From: Corynebacterium sp. P4-C1
GTDB taxonomy: Bacteria > Actinomycetota > Actinomycetes > Mycobacteriales > Mycobacteriaceae
Length of the DNA: 64,000 nucleotides
Direction: 5' to 3'
Assembly (NCBI RefSeq): GCF_030503595.1
Contig: NZ_CP129966.1
Location: forward strand, 1,612,001 to 1,676,000
Positions 25,055 to 34,431 of this stretch are shown one piece after another (position 1 is the stretch's first letter; each line of letters begins with the position of its first letter). A program made the position numbers and the translations under genes. The notes below the pieces were generated by a model that did no database searches, was not told where the DNA came from, and saw nothing but the letters and a program-made list of their open reading frames with translations.

Positions 25055-27058
25055 ATGACAGAGCACCTCACCGAGCAGCGCGAGCGGCAGGCAGGATCGA
25101 CCATCGCGGAGCCCAAGCGGGTTTCCGCCTACGCACCCGACGCTTTGTCCTTGACAGGCGCCGCGGTGCGTTTCCTGTTTTCTCTCCTCGGCGGCGGCGT
25201 CTTTGCGCTGGCCTGCTGGTACGTGCTGCACTCCGTTCCGTTGGCGGCGTTCAACGTCTCCATGGTCACCCGTGCGCTGGCGACGGCGTGCTCCCTGCTG
25301 GTCGTCGTCGCCGTCGGCGCGCTGACCTGGTTGTGGCTTCGCGACGGCGACGGCCACCGCCCCCGTTGGCGCACCGTTCTGACCGAGGTGGTGTGCACCC
25401 TCGCCCCCGCCGGCCTCGTGATTTCCGCGCTGGGGATTCCGCTGGCGTCGACACGCCTGTACCTGGACGGCATCCAGGTCGACCAGGGCTTCCGCACTCA
25501 GTTCCTGACGCGCATGGCGGAGACCGCCACCAACCAGGACATGAACTACCTCGACTTGCCGTCGTTCTACCCGCTCGGGTGGTTCTGGCTCGGTGGGCGC
25601 GCGGCCAACCTGCTGGGGATGCCGGGCTGGGAGGTCTACCAGCCGTGGGCGTTGGTCTCCCTGGCCGCCGCCGGTGCCGCTCTCGTGCCGGTGTGGCGTA
25701 AGCTCGTCGGCTCCCTCCCGGTGGCCACCGCAATCGCCGTGGCCACCACCGCGATCTGCCTGGCCATGGTGCCGGACGAGCCGTACGCCGCGATTGTGGC
25801 CATGGGCTTCCCGGCTGCCGCGGTGACGGGTTACCGCGCGATGCGCGGCTCCTGGTCCGCCACCATCGTCCTGATGCTCTACCTGGGTGTGTCCGCCTGC
25901 TTCTACACCCTCTACACCGGCATCCTGGCGCTGACGATGACCATCTTCACCCTGACCGCTGTCCTCTCCGGCTCCCGCGGTAAGCCCTGGTGGGTGCCGG
26001 TGCGCCAGCTGGCCGTCATCGGCTTCGGCTCCATCGCCATCGCACTGGTGGCGTGGTGGCCGTACTTGAAGGGGCTGATCAACAGCCCGGAGGCGGTCCG
26101 CTCCACCGCCCAGCACTTCCTGCCCTCGGAGGGCACCACGATCCCGCTGCCGTTCTTCGCGCTCAGCGCTGTCGGCGCGCTGAGTTTGATCGGCTTGATC
26201 TACATCATCGTGCGCTTCCGTGAACCGGAGATCACCTACCTCGCCATGGCTGTGAGCATCTGCTACGCCTGGGTCTTCGGCTCCATGGTGATCTCGCTGG
26301 CGGGCACCACGTTGCTGGGCTTCCGCGTCGAGGTGCTCATTGCTCTGCTGCTTTCCACCGCGGGCATTTTCGCGCTCGCCGACCTGCGCCTCGTCGGGGT
26401 GGACCTGCTCTACCCGGACATGCTCGGAGAACGGGGCAACCGCGCTGTCACCGCTATCTTCGTGGTGCTGCTCGGCGCCGGTGCTCTGGCATACGTCCAG
26501 CAGATCCCGGACGAGAACGAGAGCTTCATCGACCAGGCGTACACCAGCACCGACGGCAGTGGCGAACGCGCGGACCTGCGCGAATCCGATGTGGGCCGCT
26601 ACTACATCCAGATCAACGACTTCGTCCAGGAGCAGGGCTACAACCCGGCCGACACGGTAATGCTCACCGATGAGATCAACTTCATGGCCTACCACCCGTA
26701 CCACGGGTTCAATGCCTTCACCAGCCACTACGCCAACCCGCTGGGCGAATTCGACGCGCGCAACGAGACGATCGCGGGCCTGGCGCGCGGCTCCTTCGGC
26801 GACTTGGCTGACCCGGGGGCGTTCACGGGGGCCGTCGATAAGATCAACGAGCGTTGGCGCGCACCCGATGTCTTCCTGCTGCGCGGCAGCGAGGACGACC
26901 CGGAGGAGCCGTGGAAGACGCACATCGCCCACGACATCTTCCCCAGCCAGCCGAACGTGCGCTACGAGGCCCTGTTCTTCAACCCGGAGGCCTTCGATTC
27001 CGCTGACTGGACGGTCGAGCAATTCGGCCCGTTCGTGGTGGTGGTCCGTAACAAGTGA
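25055..27058 (+). CDS. aftA: Arabinofuranosyltransferase AftA
   Basis: GT-C membrane enzyme (GT85) that adds the first arabinose to galactan from decaprenylphosphoryl-arabinose. The 667-residue product has about eleven membrane helices, an acidic first loop (IQVDQGFRTQFLTRMAET) and a C-terminal extracytoplasmic domain from about residue 480. Its stop overlaps the GTG start of the Emb gene by 4 nt, so the two are probably translationally coupled. Confidence 0.93.
   Translation: MTEHLTEQRERQAGSTIAEPKRVSAYAPDALSLTGAAVRFLFSLLGGGVFALACWYVLHSVPLAAFNVSMVTRALATACSLLVVVAVGALTWLWLRDGDGHRPRWRTVLTEVVCTLAPAGLVISALGIPLASTRLYLDGIQVDQGFRTQFLTRMAETATNQDMNYLDLPSFYPLGWFWLGGRAANLLGMPGWEVYQPWALVSLAAAGAALVPVWRKLVGSLPVATAIAVATTAICLAMVPDEPYAAIVAMGFPAAAVTGYRAMRGSWSATIVLMLYLGVSACFYTLYTGILALTMTIFTLTAVLSGSRGKPWWVPVRQLAVIGFGSIAIALVAWWPYLKGLINSPEAVRSTAQHFLPSEGTTIPLPFFALSAVGALSLIGLIYIIVRFREPEITYLAMAVSICYAWVFGSMVISLAGTTLLGFRVEVLIALLLSTAGIFALADLRLVGVDLLYPDMLGERGNRAVTAIFVVLLGAGALAYVQQIPDENESFIDQAYTSTDGSGERADLRESDVGRYYIQINDFVQEQGYNPADTVMLTDEINFMAYHPYHGFNAFTSHYANPLGEFDARNETIAGLARGSFGDLADPGAFTGAVDKINERWRAPDVFLLRGSEDDPEEPWKTHIAHDIFPSQPNVRYEALFFNPEAFDSADWTVEQFGPFVVVVRNK
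26833..26843 (+). repeat. CGTCGATAAG(A) motif, copy 10, last base changed
   Basis: Inside aftA, encoding Val-Asp-Lys (GAVDKIN). Matches all positions but the final C. Upstream flank ACGGGGGC agrees with the extended consensus. Confidence 0.7.
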
Positions 27059-30000
27059 GCAAGAAGCAGAAAGTAGAATCACCCGCCGTGAATAAGGTGA
27101 CCAAGGTGGAGAAAATGAAGCACAGCACGCGGACGGACTCGCCCACGGAGGGCAGCACCCGCGTGGGAGCGGCTGCCTCGCAGCGCAGCCCGCGCACGCT
27201 GAACCTCACGGCGATGCTGTCGGGTGCGCTGGCTTTCCTGTTCTTCGTGCTCACCCCGCTGCTGCCGGTGAACCAGACCCAGTCGTCGTTCGACTGGCCG
27301 CAGGACGGCTCGCTGAATTCCGTGAACGCGCCGCTCATTTCGCTGGCGCCGGAATCGCTCGACCTGACGGTGCCGCTGAGCGTGACGGATTCACTCAATC
27401 CGGGCCAGACGAACGTGCTGTCCACGCTGCCGGAGGATTCGACGGAGGCGCTGGACCGCGGCCTTTTCATCACCGCGCCGCAGGACGGCGGACTGACGGT
27501 TTCCTCGCTCAACGAGGTCATTTTCGAGCTCACCCCCGCCGAGCTGGACAAGGCCCGCAAGGCTGACGACGCCGCGCTGCACGTGAGCGCGACGGGCGAC
27601 GGTGTCACGGTCGAGGTCCCGGGCACGGACTTCGCGGAAGAGACCGAGGACGACATGCGTCCCCAGCTCACGGGCATCTACACCGAGCTTTCGGGGGACG
27701 CCGCGCAGACGCTTATCGACGCCGGCCTCAGCGCCCACGTCGAGATCAACTCCCGCTTCACTTCTTCACCGACGGCCGTGAAGTGGCTAGCCATGATCGC
27801 CGGCACGATCTCCGCCATCGTCGCGCTGTGGTCCCTGGCCCGCCTGGATCTTTTCGACGGCCGCCGCCTGCGCCCGCTGCGCCGGGAGTGGCGCTCCTTC
27901 AAGCCGCTCGACGGCGTTGTCGTCGGTCTGCTGTTGTTCTGGCACTTCTTCGGCGCGAACACCTCCGACGACGGCTTCCTGCTCACCATGGCGCGCGTGG
28001 CCAACGACTCGGACTACATGGCCAACTATTACCGCTGGTACGGCGTGCCCGAATCGCCGTTCGGCGCTCCGTTCTACAACGTGCTGTCACTGCTGGCGAA
28101 GGTGAGCACCGCCTCGGCGTGGATGCGCATTCCGACGCTGCTGTCCGGAATCGCCATCTGGTGGGTGCTCTCCCGCGAAATCCTGCCGCGGCTGGGCGAG
28201 GCCATCGCCAACCGCCGCGTCGCCTACTGGACGGCCGCGTTCATGTTCCTGGCGTTCTGGATGCCGTACGACAACGGCCTGCGCCCGGAGCCGATCATCG
28301 CCCTAGGCACGATCGTCACCTGGGCGTCCTTTGAGAGCGCGATTGCTTCACGCCGCCTGCTGCCCGCCGCGTTGGGCACTGTGTTCGCCGCCTTCACTCT
28401 GGCGTGCGGCCCGACCGGCCTGACGGCGGTGGGTGTGTTCCTGGTGTGCCTGCCGCAGCTGCTGCGCATTGTCCGTGAGCGTTCCGCCACCGCTCCCCCG
28501 GCGGCGTTCATCCTGCCGTTTTTGGGCTTGGGCTTCGCCGTGATGATTCCGGTCTTCCACGACCAGACCCTCGCCGCGGTCCTGGAGGCGACCTCCGTGC
28601 GCTCCGAGGTCGGTCCTGCCCTGGAGTGGTTCAACGAGTACGTCCGCTACACCACACTCTTCGAAGCGACCGTGGACGGCTCTATGACCCGCCGCTTCGC
28701 CATGTTCACCCTGCTGTTCTGCCTGGGCCTGGTGATGTGGAGCATGTCCCGCTTCGGCGGGGTGCAGGGCGCGGAGAAGGCGCCGACGAAGCGCCTGCTC
28801 GCAATTTTCGCGCTGTCGATGTTCTTCCTCATGTTCACCCCGACGAAGTGGACCCACCACTTCGGCATCTACGCCGGTCTGGCCGGTGCGGCGGCGGCGC
28901 TCGGCGCGGTGGTGCTGGCGCAGATCGCGTCCCGCTCCGCCCGCGCCCGCACCTTCTCCCTGGCGGCAGTTATGTTCCTGCTAGCCATCTCTCTGGCCGG
29001 TTGGAACGCGTGGTGGTACGTCTCCTCCTTCGCGGTTCCGTGGTGGGATAAGACGGTCCAGCTCAAGGGCATTCAGGCCAGCTCGGTCATGCTGCTGCTG
29101 ACCCTGGTCACCGTTGTCGTCGGCGTGATCCAGACCTTGCGTTACGACCAGCGCCGCGCAGAAGCCGAGGAAGCGGGTCGAGTCCGCGAATTCGAGGCGG
29201 CCCAGGCCGCCGAGGGCTCCCGCTTCGCCAAGGTGATGACGGCACCCATCGCCGTCGCCTCCATCCTCATGGTCGCCTTCTCCTGCCTGACTTTTGCGAA
29301 GTCTTTCGTGGACCAGGCTCCCGCCTACTCCGTGGGCATGGGCAACATCCGCTCCCTGAAGGGCGACAAATGCCAGCTCAGCAGCGATGTGCTGCTGGAG
29401 ACGGACACCAACGATTCTTTCCTCACCCCGGTCGACGGGGTGCCGCTGGGCCGTTCGCTCGAATCCGGCACCGTCCGCGGTTTCCACCCGGAGGGCGTGC
29501 CCGCCTACATCGATTCGGACAACGAGGGCTCCGCGAGCGTCGGCGCGATCGGCAGCGACCCGGCCGCCGCTTCTTCGGACACAGGCTCGAACGCCGGCAC
29601 CGCGAACTCGGCGAACTCCGCGAACTCCGCCAACACCGGCGCGGCCAACAAGACCGACGCAGACGGCTCCACCGACAAGGCTGGCAAGGCTGGCGGCGGC
29701 GCGGCCGGCTCAACGGAGCAGGGCGAAGACGTCACCTCCGACACCGTCCAGTCCACGAGCCGCGCCGGCACGCAGGGCAACCGCTCCGAGGACCAGGTGG
29801 GCGTCAACGGCTCGACGGTGCGCCTGCCGTTCAATTTGGACTACAACCGCGTTCCCGTGCTGGGCACCTTCGATGAGGAAGCCCAGTCCTCCTCCGAGAT
29901 CAAGACCGGCTGGTACGAGCTGCCGGAGTCCACAGAGGAGGCACCGTTGCTCGTCGCATCCGTCGCCGGCCGTATCGCCCACCACGACATCAACGGCGAG

Positions 30001-30651
30001 GAGAAGAAGGGCCAGACCCTCAAGCTCGAGTACGGCACCCGCAATTCGGGCGGCTCCGTCACCAATATCGGTGAGGTGGAGATGATGGATCCGGGCCCGA
30101 GCGTGAAGTGGCGCAACGTCCGCTACCCGATCTCGGACCTACCTGAGGGCGCCAACGTGGTGCGCCTGGTGGGCGAGGACATCAACCTCGACCCGTACGA
30201 GTGGATGGCGTTGACCCCGCTGCGCAACCCGAAATTGGAGCACATCACGGATGTCTTCGACGCGGACACCCCGGGCCTGCTGGACTGGCCGGTGGCGCTG
30301 CAGTTCCCGTGCAACCGCACGTTCAACCACTACGCGGGCGTGACGGAGATTCCGCAGTTCCGCATCGCTCCGGATGCCCCGGGCAAGGAGCAGCTGAGCG
30401 GTTTCCAGGACTTCCTGGGCGGCGGCGCGATGTCCACGTCGGAGGCCGTGAACTCCGCCTACGAGATGCCGGGCTACCTCGACAACGACTGGCACCGCGA
30501 TTGGGGTTCGGCGTACCGCTACGTGCTGCGCACGAATTCGCTTGGCGACGCCCCCGCCCCCGCCCACATCAACCACGAGCAGATCACCCGCTCGGGCTGG
30601 TGGAAGTCGTCAGACATGAAGATCCGCAACCCCCACGAGGACGAGGAGTAG
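27055..30651 (+). CDS. embC: Arabinosyltransferase Emb
   Basis: GT53 arabinofuranosyltransferase that polymerises arabinan, the ethambutol target class; corynebacteria have a single Emb. The 1,198-residue product has an N-terminal helix, a periplasmic domain, a multi-helix GT-C core with the acidic motif NTSDDGFLLTMARV, and a large C-terminal carbohydrate-binding domain (GRIAHHDINGEEKKGQ..., WYELPESTEE). About residues 839-900 form a low-complexity insertion rich in Asn, Ser, Ala and Gly with NSANSANSAN repeats, absent from the core family pattern. GTG start overlaps aftA. The symbol follows common usage; some authors write emb. Confidence 0.94.
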   Translation: MSKKQKVESPAVNKVTKVEKMKHSTRTDSPTEGSTRVGAAASQRSPRTLNLTAMLSGALAFLFFVLTPLLPVNQTQSSFDWPQDGSLNSVNAPLISLAPESLDLTVPLSVTDSLNPGQTNVLSTLPEDSTEALDRGLFITAPQDGGLTVSSLNEVIFELTPAELDKARKADDAALHVSATGDGVTVEVPGTDFAEETEDDMRPQLTGIYTELSGDAAQTLIDAGLSAHVEINSRFTSSPTAVKWLAMIAGTISAIVALWSLARLDLFDGRRLRPLRREWRSFKPLDGVVVGLLLFWHFFGANTSDDGFLLTMARVANDSDYMANYYRWYGVPESPFGAPFYNVLSLLAKVSTASAWMRIPTLLSGIAIWWVLSREILPRLGEAIANRRVAYWTAAFMFLAFWMPYDNGLRPEPIIALGTIVTWASFESAIASRRLLPAALGTVFAAFTLACGPTGLTAVGVFLVCLPQLLRIVRERSATAPPAAFILPFLGLGFAVMIPVFHDQTLAAVLEATSVRSEVGPALEWFNEYVRYTTLFEATVDGSMTRRFAMFTLLFCLGLVMWSMSRFGGVQGAEKAPTKRLLAIFALSMFFLMFTPTKWTHHFGIYAGLAGAAAALGAVVLAQIASRSARARTFSLAAVMFLLAISLAGWNAWWYVSSFAVPWWDKTVQLKGIQASSVMLLLTLVTVVVGVIQTLRYDQRRAEAEEAGRVREFEAAQAAEGSRFAKVMTAPIAVASILMVAFSCLTFAKSFVDQAPAYSVGMGNIRSLKGDKCQLSSDVLLETDTNDSFLTPVDGVPLGRSLESGTVRGFHPEGVPAYIDSDNEGSASVGAIGSDPAAASSDTGSNAGTANSANSANSANTGAANKTDADGSTDKAGKAGGGAAGSTEQGEDVTSDTVQSTSRAGTQGNRSEDQVGVNGSTVRLPFNLDYNRVPVLGTFDEEAQSSSEIKTGWYELPESTEEAPLLVASVAGRIAHHDINGEEKKGQTLKLEYGTRNSGGSVTNIGEVEMMDPGPSVKWRNVRYPISDLPEGANVVRLVGEDINLDPYEWMALTPLRNPKLEHITDVFDADTPGLLDWPVALQFPCNRTFNHYAGVTEIPQFRIAPDAPGKEQLSGFQDFLGGGAMSTSEAVNSAYEMPGYLDNDWHRDWGSAYRYVLRTNSLGDAPAPAHINHEQITRSGWWKSSDMKIRNPHEDEE
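27711..27721 (-). repeat. CGTCGATAAGC motif, copy 11
   Basis: Inside the Emb gene, encoding Leu-Ile-Asp (TLIDAGL). Upstream flank GAGGCCGG. Confidence 0.85.
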
Positions 30652-30695
30652 CGGGGCAGCTTCGCTCCTCCTCCACTTCACTACAGTGGGGTCCT

Positions 30696-32624
30696 ATGAA
30701 GGACCTTTACCGACTTGTGAACGGACCGTGGCTGGAAAGCCACGTCATCCCCGACGACCGCGGAGTGGACGGCACGTTTCACGGCCTGCGCGACCGCGCT
30801 GAGGAGGATGTCCACGACCTAGTGAAGGACGGGCAAGGCCGCGCCAGCGACCTCTACGCCTCGTTCATGGACACCGGGGCGATCAACGCGGCAGGCCTCG
30901 CCCCTCTCGACGAGGACTTCGCGCTGTTGAGCGTCGCAGACATCGACGAGCTGGCGCACAACCTGGGCGTGCTCGACCGCCGCGGCGTCTCCGGCCCGCT
31001 GAGCTACTGGGTGGAGAAGGATTCGGAGGGCGACACGGCCGTCCCGTACCTCGTGCAGTCGGGCCTGGGCCTGCCGGACGAGGCGTATTACCGCGATCCG
31101 GCGCACGCGGAAACACTGGAGAAATACCGCGCCCACGTCGAACGCATGCTGGGCTTTTTGGATCCGTCGCGCCTGTTCGGCTTGAGCGCTGCCACCGCCG
31201 CGGAGCGCATCGTGGAAACGGAGAAGCAGATCGCACACAGCCACTGGGATGTCGTGGCCAGCCGCGATGCGGTGAAGACCTACAACCCGAAGCAGCTCAG
31301 CGACCTGCCGGACATCGTCCAAACGCTGCTGCGAGGCTCCGGGCTCGGCGACGGCCGCGTGATCGACATGATGCCGTCCTACACCGCCGACCTGGCCGGC
31401 ATGCTCCGCGCCGAGACCCTGCCGGACTGGCAGCTGTGGGCGACATGGCACATCCTCATTTCCCGCGCCGGCGTGCTGCCAGAAGAGGTCGGCGCCGCGA
31501 ATTTCGAGTTTTACGGCACCGCACTGTCGGGCGCGACCCAGCAGCGCGACCGCTGGAAGCGCGGCATCGCGCTGGCGGAGTCGCTGGTGGGGGAAGACAT
31601 GGGCAAGGACTTCGTCGATAAGCACTTCTCCCCGCAGGCCAAGGACGAAATGCTGAAGCTCGTCGACTACCTTGTCGCCGCCTACCGCGAGCGCATCAGC
31701 ACGCTGGCCTGGATGTCGCCGGCCACCCGCGAACGCGCGCTGGAAAAGCTGTCGCAGTTCCGCGCGAAGATCGGCTACCCGGATTCCTGGCGCTCCTACG
31801 ACGGCCTCGACTTCTCCCGCGACGGTGCCGACCTCGTGGCCAACGTGCGCGCCGGCGCGGAATTCGAGCACGATTACCAGGTGGCCAAGATCGGCAAGCC
31901 CGCTGACCGCGACGAGTGGGTGACCACCCCGCAGACCGTCAACGCGTTCTACAACCCGGTGGTCAACGACATCACATTCCCCGCCGCGATCCTGCGCCCG
32001 CCGTTCTTCGACATTGACGCCGACCCGGCCGAGAATTTCGGTGCGATCGGTGCCGTCATCGGCCACGAGATCGGTCACGGCTTCGACGACCAAGGCTCGC
32101 GTTACGACGGTGCCGGCAACCTCAACTCCTGGTGGACCGACGAGGACCGCGCCCGCTTCGAGGAACTGACCAGCAAGCTCGTCGAGCAGTACAGCGGCCT
32201 CGTCCCGCACGTCCTCGAGGGGAACGACACCAAGGGCGTCAACGGCGAATTCACCCTCGGCGAGAACATCGGCGACCTGGGCGGGCTCGGCATCGCCGTG
32301 GTCGCGTACAAGAACTACCTCAAAGACCAGCAGCTTGACGACGGCCCGGCCCTCCCCTTCGACACTGACGGCGCCTCCCCGGAACTCGACGGGAAGGAAT
32401 TCACCGGCCTGCAGCGCCTGTTTTTGTCCTGGTCGCGCATCTGGCGCACTGCCATCCGCCCCGAGATGGCCGAGCAGTACCTGGCCATCGACCCGCATTC
32501 ACCCGCCGAATTCCGCTGCAACGTCATCGCCGGAAACGTTTCCGAGTTCTACGAGGCGTTCCCCGAGGTCGACGAGGATTCCGAGATGTGGGTCGCCCCG
32601 GAGGACCGTGTGGTGATCTGGTGA
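30696..32624 (+). CDS. M13-family zinc metalloendopeptidase
   Basis: 642-residue neprilysin-like peptidase with zinc site HEIGH at 457-461 and the downstream Glu ligand in GENIGDLGG. NAFYNPVVNDITFPAAILRPPFF before the zinc motif is typical of M13. No signal peptide is visible, so a cytoplasmic oligopeptidase is likely, as for other actinobacterial M13 enzymes. The ATG at 30696 fits the family N terminus; the open frame upstream of it is a shadow of emb. Its stop overlaps the next gene's GTG. Confidence 0.92.
   Translation: MKDLYRLVNGPWLESHVIPDDRGVDGTFHGLRDRAEEDVHDLVKDGQGRASDLYASFMDTGAINAAGLAPLDEDFALLSVADIDELAHNLGVLDRRGVSGPLSYWVEKDSEGDTAVPYLVQSGLGLPDEAYYRDPAHAETLEKYRAHVERMLGFLDPSRLFGLSAATAAERIVETEKQIAHSHWDVVASRDAVKTYNPKQLSDLPDIVQTLLRGSGLGDGRVIDMMPSYTADLAGMLRAETLPDWQLWATWHILISRAGVLPEEVGAANFEFYGTALSGATQQRDRWKRGIALAESLVGEDMGKDFVDKHFSPQAKDEMLKLVDYLVAAYRERISTLAWMSPATRERALEKLSQFRAKIGYPDSWRSYDGLDFSRDGADLVANVRAGAEFEHDYQVAKIGKPADRDEWVTTPQTVNAFYNPVVNDITFPAAILRPPFFDIDADPAENFGAIGAVIGHEIGHGFDDQGSRYDGAGNLNSWWTDEDRARFEELTSKLVEQYSGLVPHVLEGNDTKGVNGEFTLGENIGDLGGLGIAVVAYKNYLKDQQLDDGPALPFDTDGASPELDGKEFTGLQRLFLSWSRIWRTAIRPEMAEQYLAIDPHSPAEFRCNVIAGNVSEFYEAFPEVDEDSEMWVAPEDRVVIW
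31613..31623 (+). repeat. CGTCGATAAGC motif, copy 12
   Basis: Inside the M13 peptidase gene, encoding Val-Asp-Lys (DFVDKHF). Upstream flank CAAGGACTT lacks the usual G tract. Confidence 0.85.
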
Positions 32625-33526
32625 TAAATCCCCGAAGCGAATCCCCGGCCAGCGGCTTCAGCGCCGCGCAGGAGCGCATGCGCCACGTCCCGGAGCCGTT
32701 GCAACCCGACGCTCCCCTCCCCCAGGGTGAGGTGGGTGCGGTCTACCCCGTCAACGAGCAGCACCTCGAGGACTTCCAGGTCGGCGGGGTGGAGCGCTCC
32801 CTCCCGCCCGCGGAGCAGTTGGCGCAGCTGGTCTCCTATATGGAGTCCAGCTACCCCCTGCCCGGCAGTACCCGCGCCGGCATTGGCGCCGACAGCACCG
32901 GTGCCGACACCGATGCCGTGGACCGGTACCTCGCCGCCTTGCCGGACCGCCTCACCCACGCGGCGATGCTGATGCTCGGCTCGGGCCTGGACCACACGAT
33001 GCCCGGTGTCGCCTATGGCATGGACGTGGATGCGCGCGACCTGCCCGATCTCGGTGCCCGCGTGTTCGTTCCCGCGGGTTCCGCGCAGCCGGCGGGCCGG
33101 TGGGCGGTGGCCCTGCATCCGGGTTTCGGCCCCCGTGCGGTGGAGCATTACTGGCGCCCCCTGGTGGCGGCGGTGGCGCAACTGTCCGGCACGACGATCG
33201 TCGACCTGAACGACACCTGCGGATCGGGTGCCCGCGGCACCCTCAACGAGGCGTTCGAGTACATCGCGGCGCAGAATCCGTCTGATGCGCGGGTAACGGT
33301 CTGGGCCGCGGGCGGTGGCGCAGCCCTGCTCGCTGAACAGCACCCGGCAGACTCGGTGGTGCTCACCTTCCCCGTCTCCGGGCCGCCGGCTGGACCGGGC
33401 GGGAAACCGGTGCAGGTCCGCACCACCGGTGACTACGCCGTCGCCCAGGCGGGGCCGGGAATCATCGCCACTCCGGAGGAGTACCGGCGGATCGTCCGCG
33501 ACATCGCGGATGACCTGCGCGCTTAA
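32621..33526 (+). CDS. Possible alpha/beta-hydrolase-fold protein
   Basis: 301 residues from a GTG that overlaps the M13 stop codon (GTGA), indicating translational coupling. The N-terminal 100 residues are Pro/Glu-rich. The remainder has hydrolase-like strands and turns (ARVFVPAGSAQPAGRWAVALHPGFG, TTIVDLNDTCGSGARGTL, ARVTVWAAGGGAALLAEQHP, IIATPEEYRRIVRDIADDL). The nucleophile elbow reads AAGGGAA with no Ser, so catalysis is doubtful. The family assignment is tentative. Confidence 0.65.
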   Translation: MINPRSESPASGFSAAQERMRHVPEPLQPDAPLPQGEVGAVYPVNEQHLEDFQVGGVERSLPPAEQLAQLVSYMESSYPLPGSTRAGIGADSTGADTDAVDRYLAALPDRLTHAAMLMLGSGLDHTMPGVAYGMDVDARDLPDLGARVFVPAGSAQPAGRWAVALHPGFGPRAVEHYWRPLVAAVAQLSGTTIVDLNDTCGSGARGTLNEAFEYIAAQNPSDARVTVWAAGGGAALLAEQHPADSVVLTFPVSGPPAGPGGKPVQVRTTGDYAVAQAGPGIIATPEEYRRIVRDIADDLRA

Positions 33527-33534
33527 GCCGGGGG

Positions 33535-34368
33535 TTACCGCTCCACGAGCGGCGGGTCGATGGTGTGGAGGCCCCAGAGCGCCCCGTCGGACATCCAGAT
33601 GGTCAAGGCGTCGGCGCCGTTGGCTGCGTCGAGCGCGTCCACGGTGTCGCGGTCAACGCTGAACGACAAGGTGGTCCGTTCGGATTGGTCGATCCACTTG
33701 TGCACGTCGTCGGTGTGCTCGTCGATATCCCCGTAGCTCATGGCGGCGGCGACCCAGTCCGGACCGAATGTGACTGACCCGGAGGCGGACTCGCGGTCGT
33801 CGGCCCAGCCGAATTTCGAGCCGACCGCCCCGTCGAGCTGGTCGGTGCCGAAATCCTGCTTCATCCCGTCCTCCGCGTACAAGGCATGGTTGGCCATGCC
33901 GCGGATGAGGGGCTCGGCGACGGGGTCGTCGATGATCTCCATGACGAATTTCGCCAAGTCGTACGGCGTCGTGCCGGACTTTCCCCAGTAGCCGCTGCTG
34001 TAGGTGCCCTCGAGACCGAATTCCTCGGCGACCTTGTTGATCGCGTCCGGGTACTCCTCATCCAGCTCAACGGCGAGCTCATCATCGGACACGCGGACCA
34101 TGCGCAGCACTTTGCCTTGTTCCTGCGGGGTTCCGTGCGCGAGCACGTAATAGCCCAGGTACAGCTTCGCCAGGGACAGCGCCGGGCGAGTCTCCCGGGC
34201 ATTCGGCGAACCCGTCCAGTGACCGTCGGCGTGGTAGACGGCCAGGTCAGTGCGCTCGCCGGGGTCGCCGGGAATGACGTCGACCGCGTCGGCCTGTGGC
34301 GCATTGAGTGCATTGAGCGCAGTGAGCAGGCCCGCGGTCACCGTGGCGGCGGCGAGGAATCTTTTCAC
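33535..34368 (-). CDS. Secreted serine-hydrolase (beta-lactamase-fold) protein
   Basis: 277 residues with a clear signal peptide (MKRFLAAATVTAGLLTALNALNAPQADA). The mature part resembles class A beta-lactamase folds in motif order: SLAK (SxxK) in ALSLAKLYLGYYV, SDD in place of SDN, and KFGW in place of the KTG region. Probably a cell-wall-associated hydrolase or penicillin-recognising protein rather than a true resistance enzyme. Convergent with the preceding gene, 8 nt between stops. A distant relative is encoded at 50689. Confidence 0.75.
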   Translation of the reverse strand: MKRFLAAATVTAGLLTALNALNAPQADAVDVIPGDPGERTDLAVYHADGHWTGSPNARETRPALSLAKLYLGYYVLAHGTPQEQGKVLRMVRVSDDELAVELDEEYPDAINKVAEEFGLEGTYSSGYWGKSGTTPYDLAKFVMEIIDDPVAEPLIRGMANHALYAEDGMKQDFGTDQLDGAVGSKFGWADDRESASGSVTFGPDWVAAAMSYGDIDEHTDDVHKWIDQSERTTLSFSVDRDTVDALDAANGADALTIWMSDGALWGLHTIDPPLVER

Positions 34369-34431
34369 AACAGCACATTATGCACTGGTCCACGCACACT
34401 GCGGAATCTGTGCGGGCCACGGACAGGAAGA

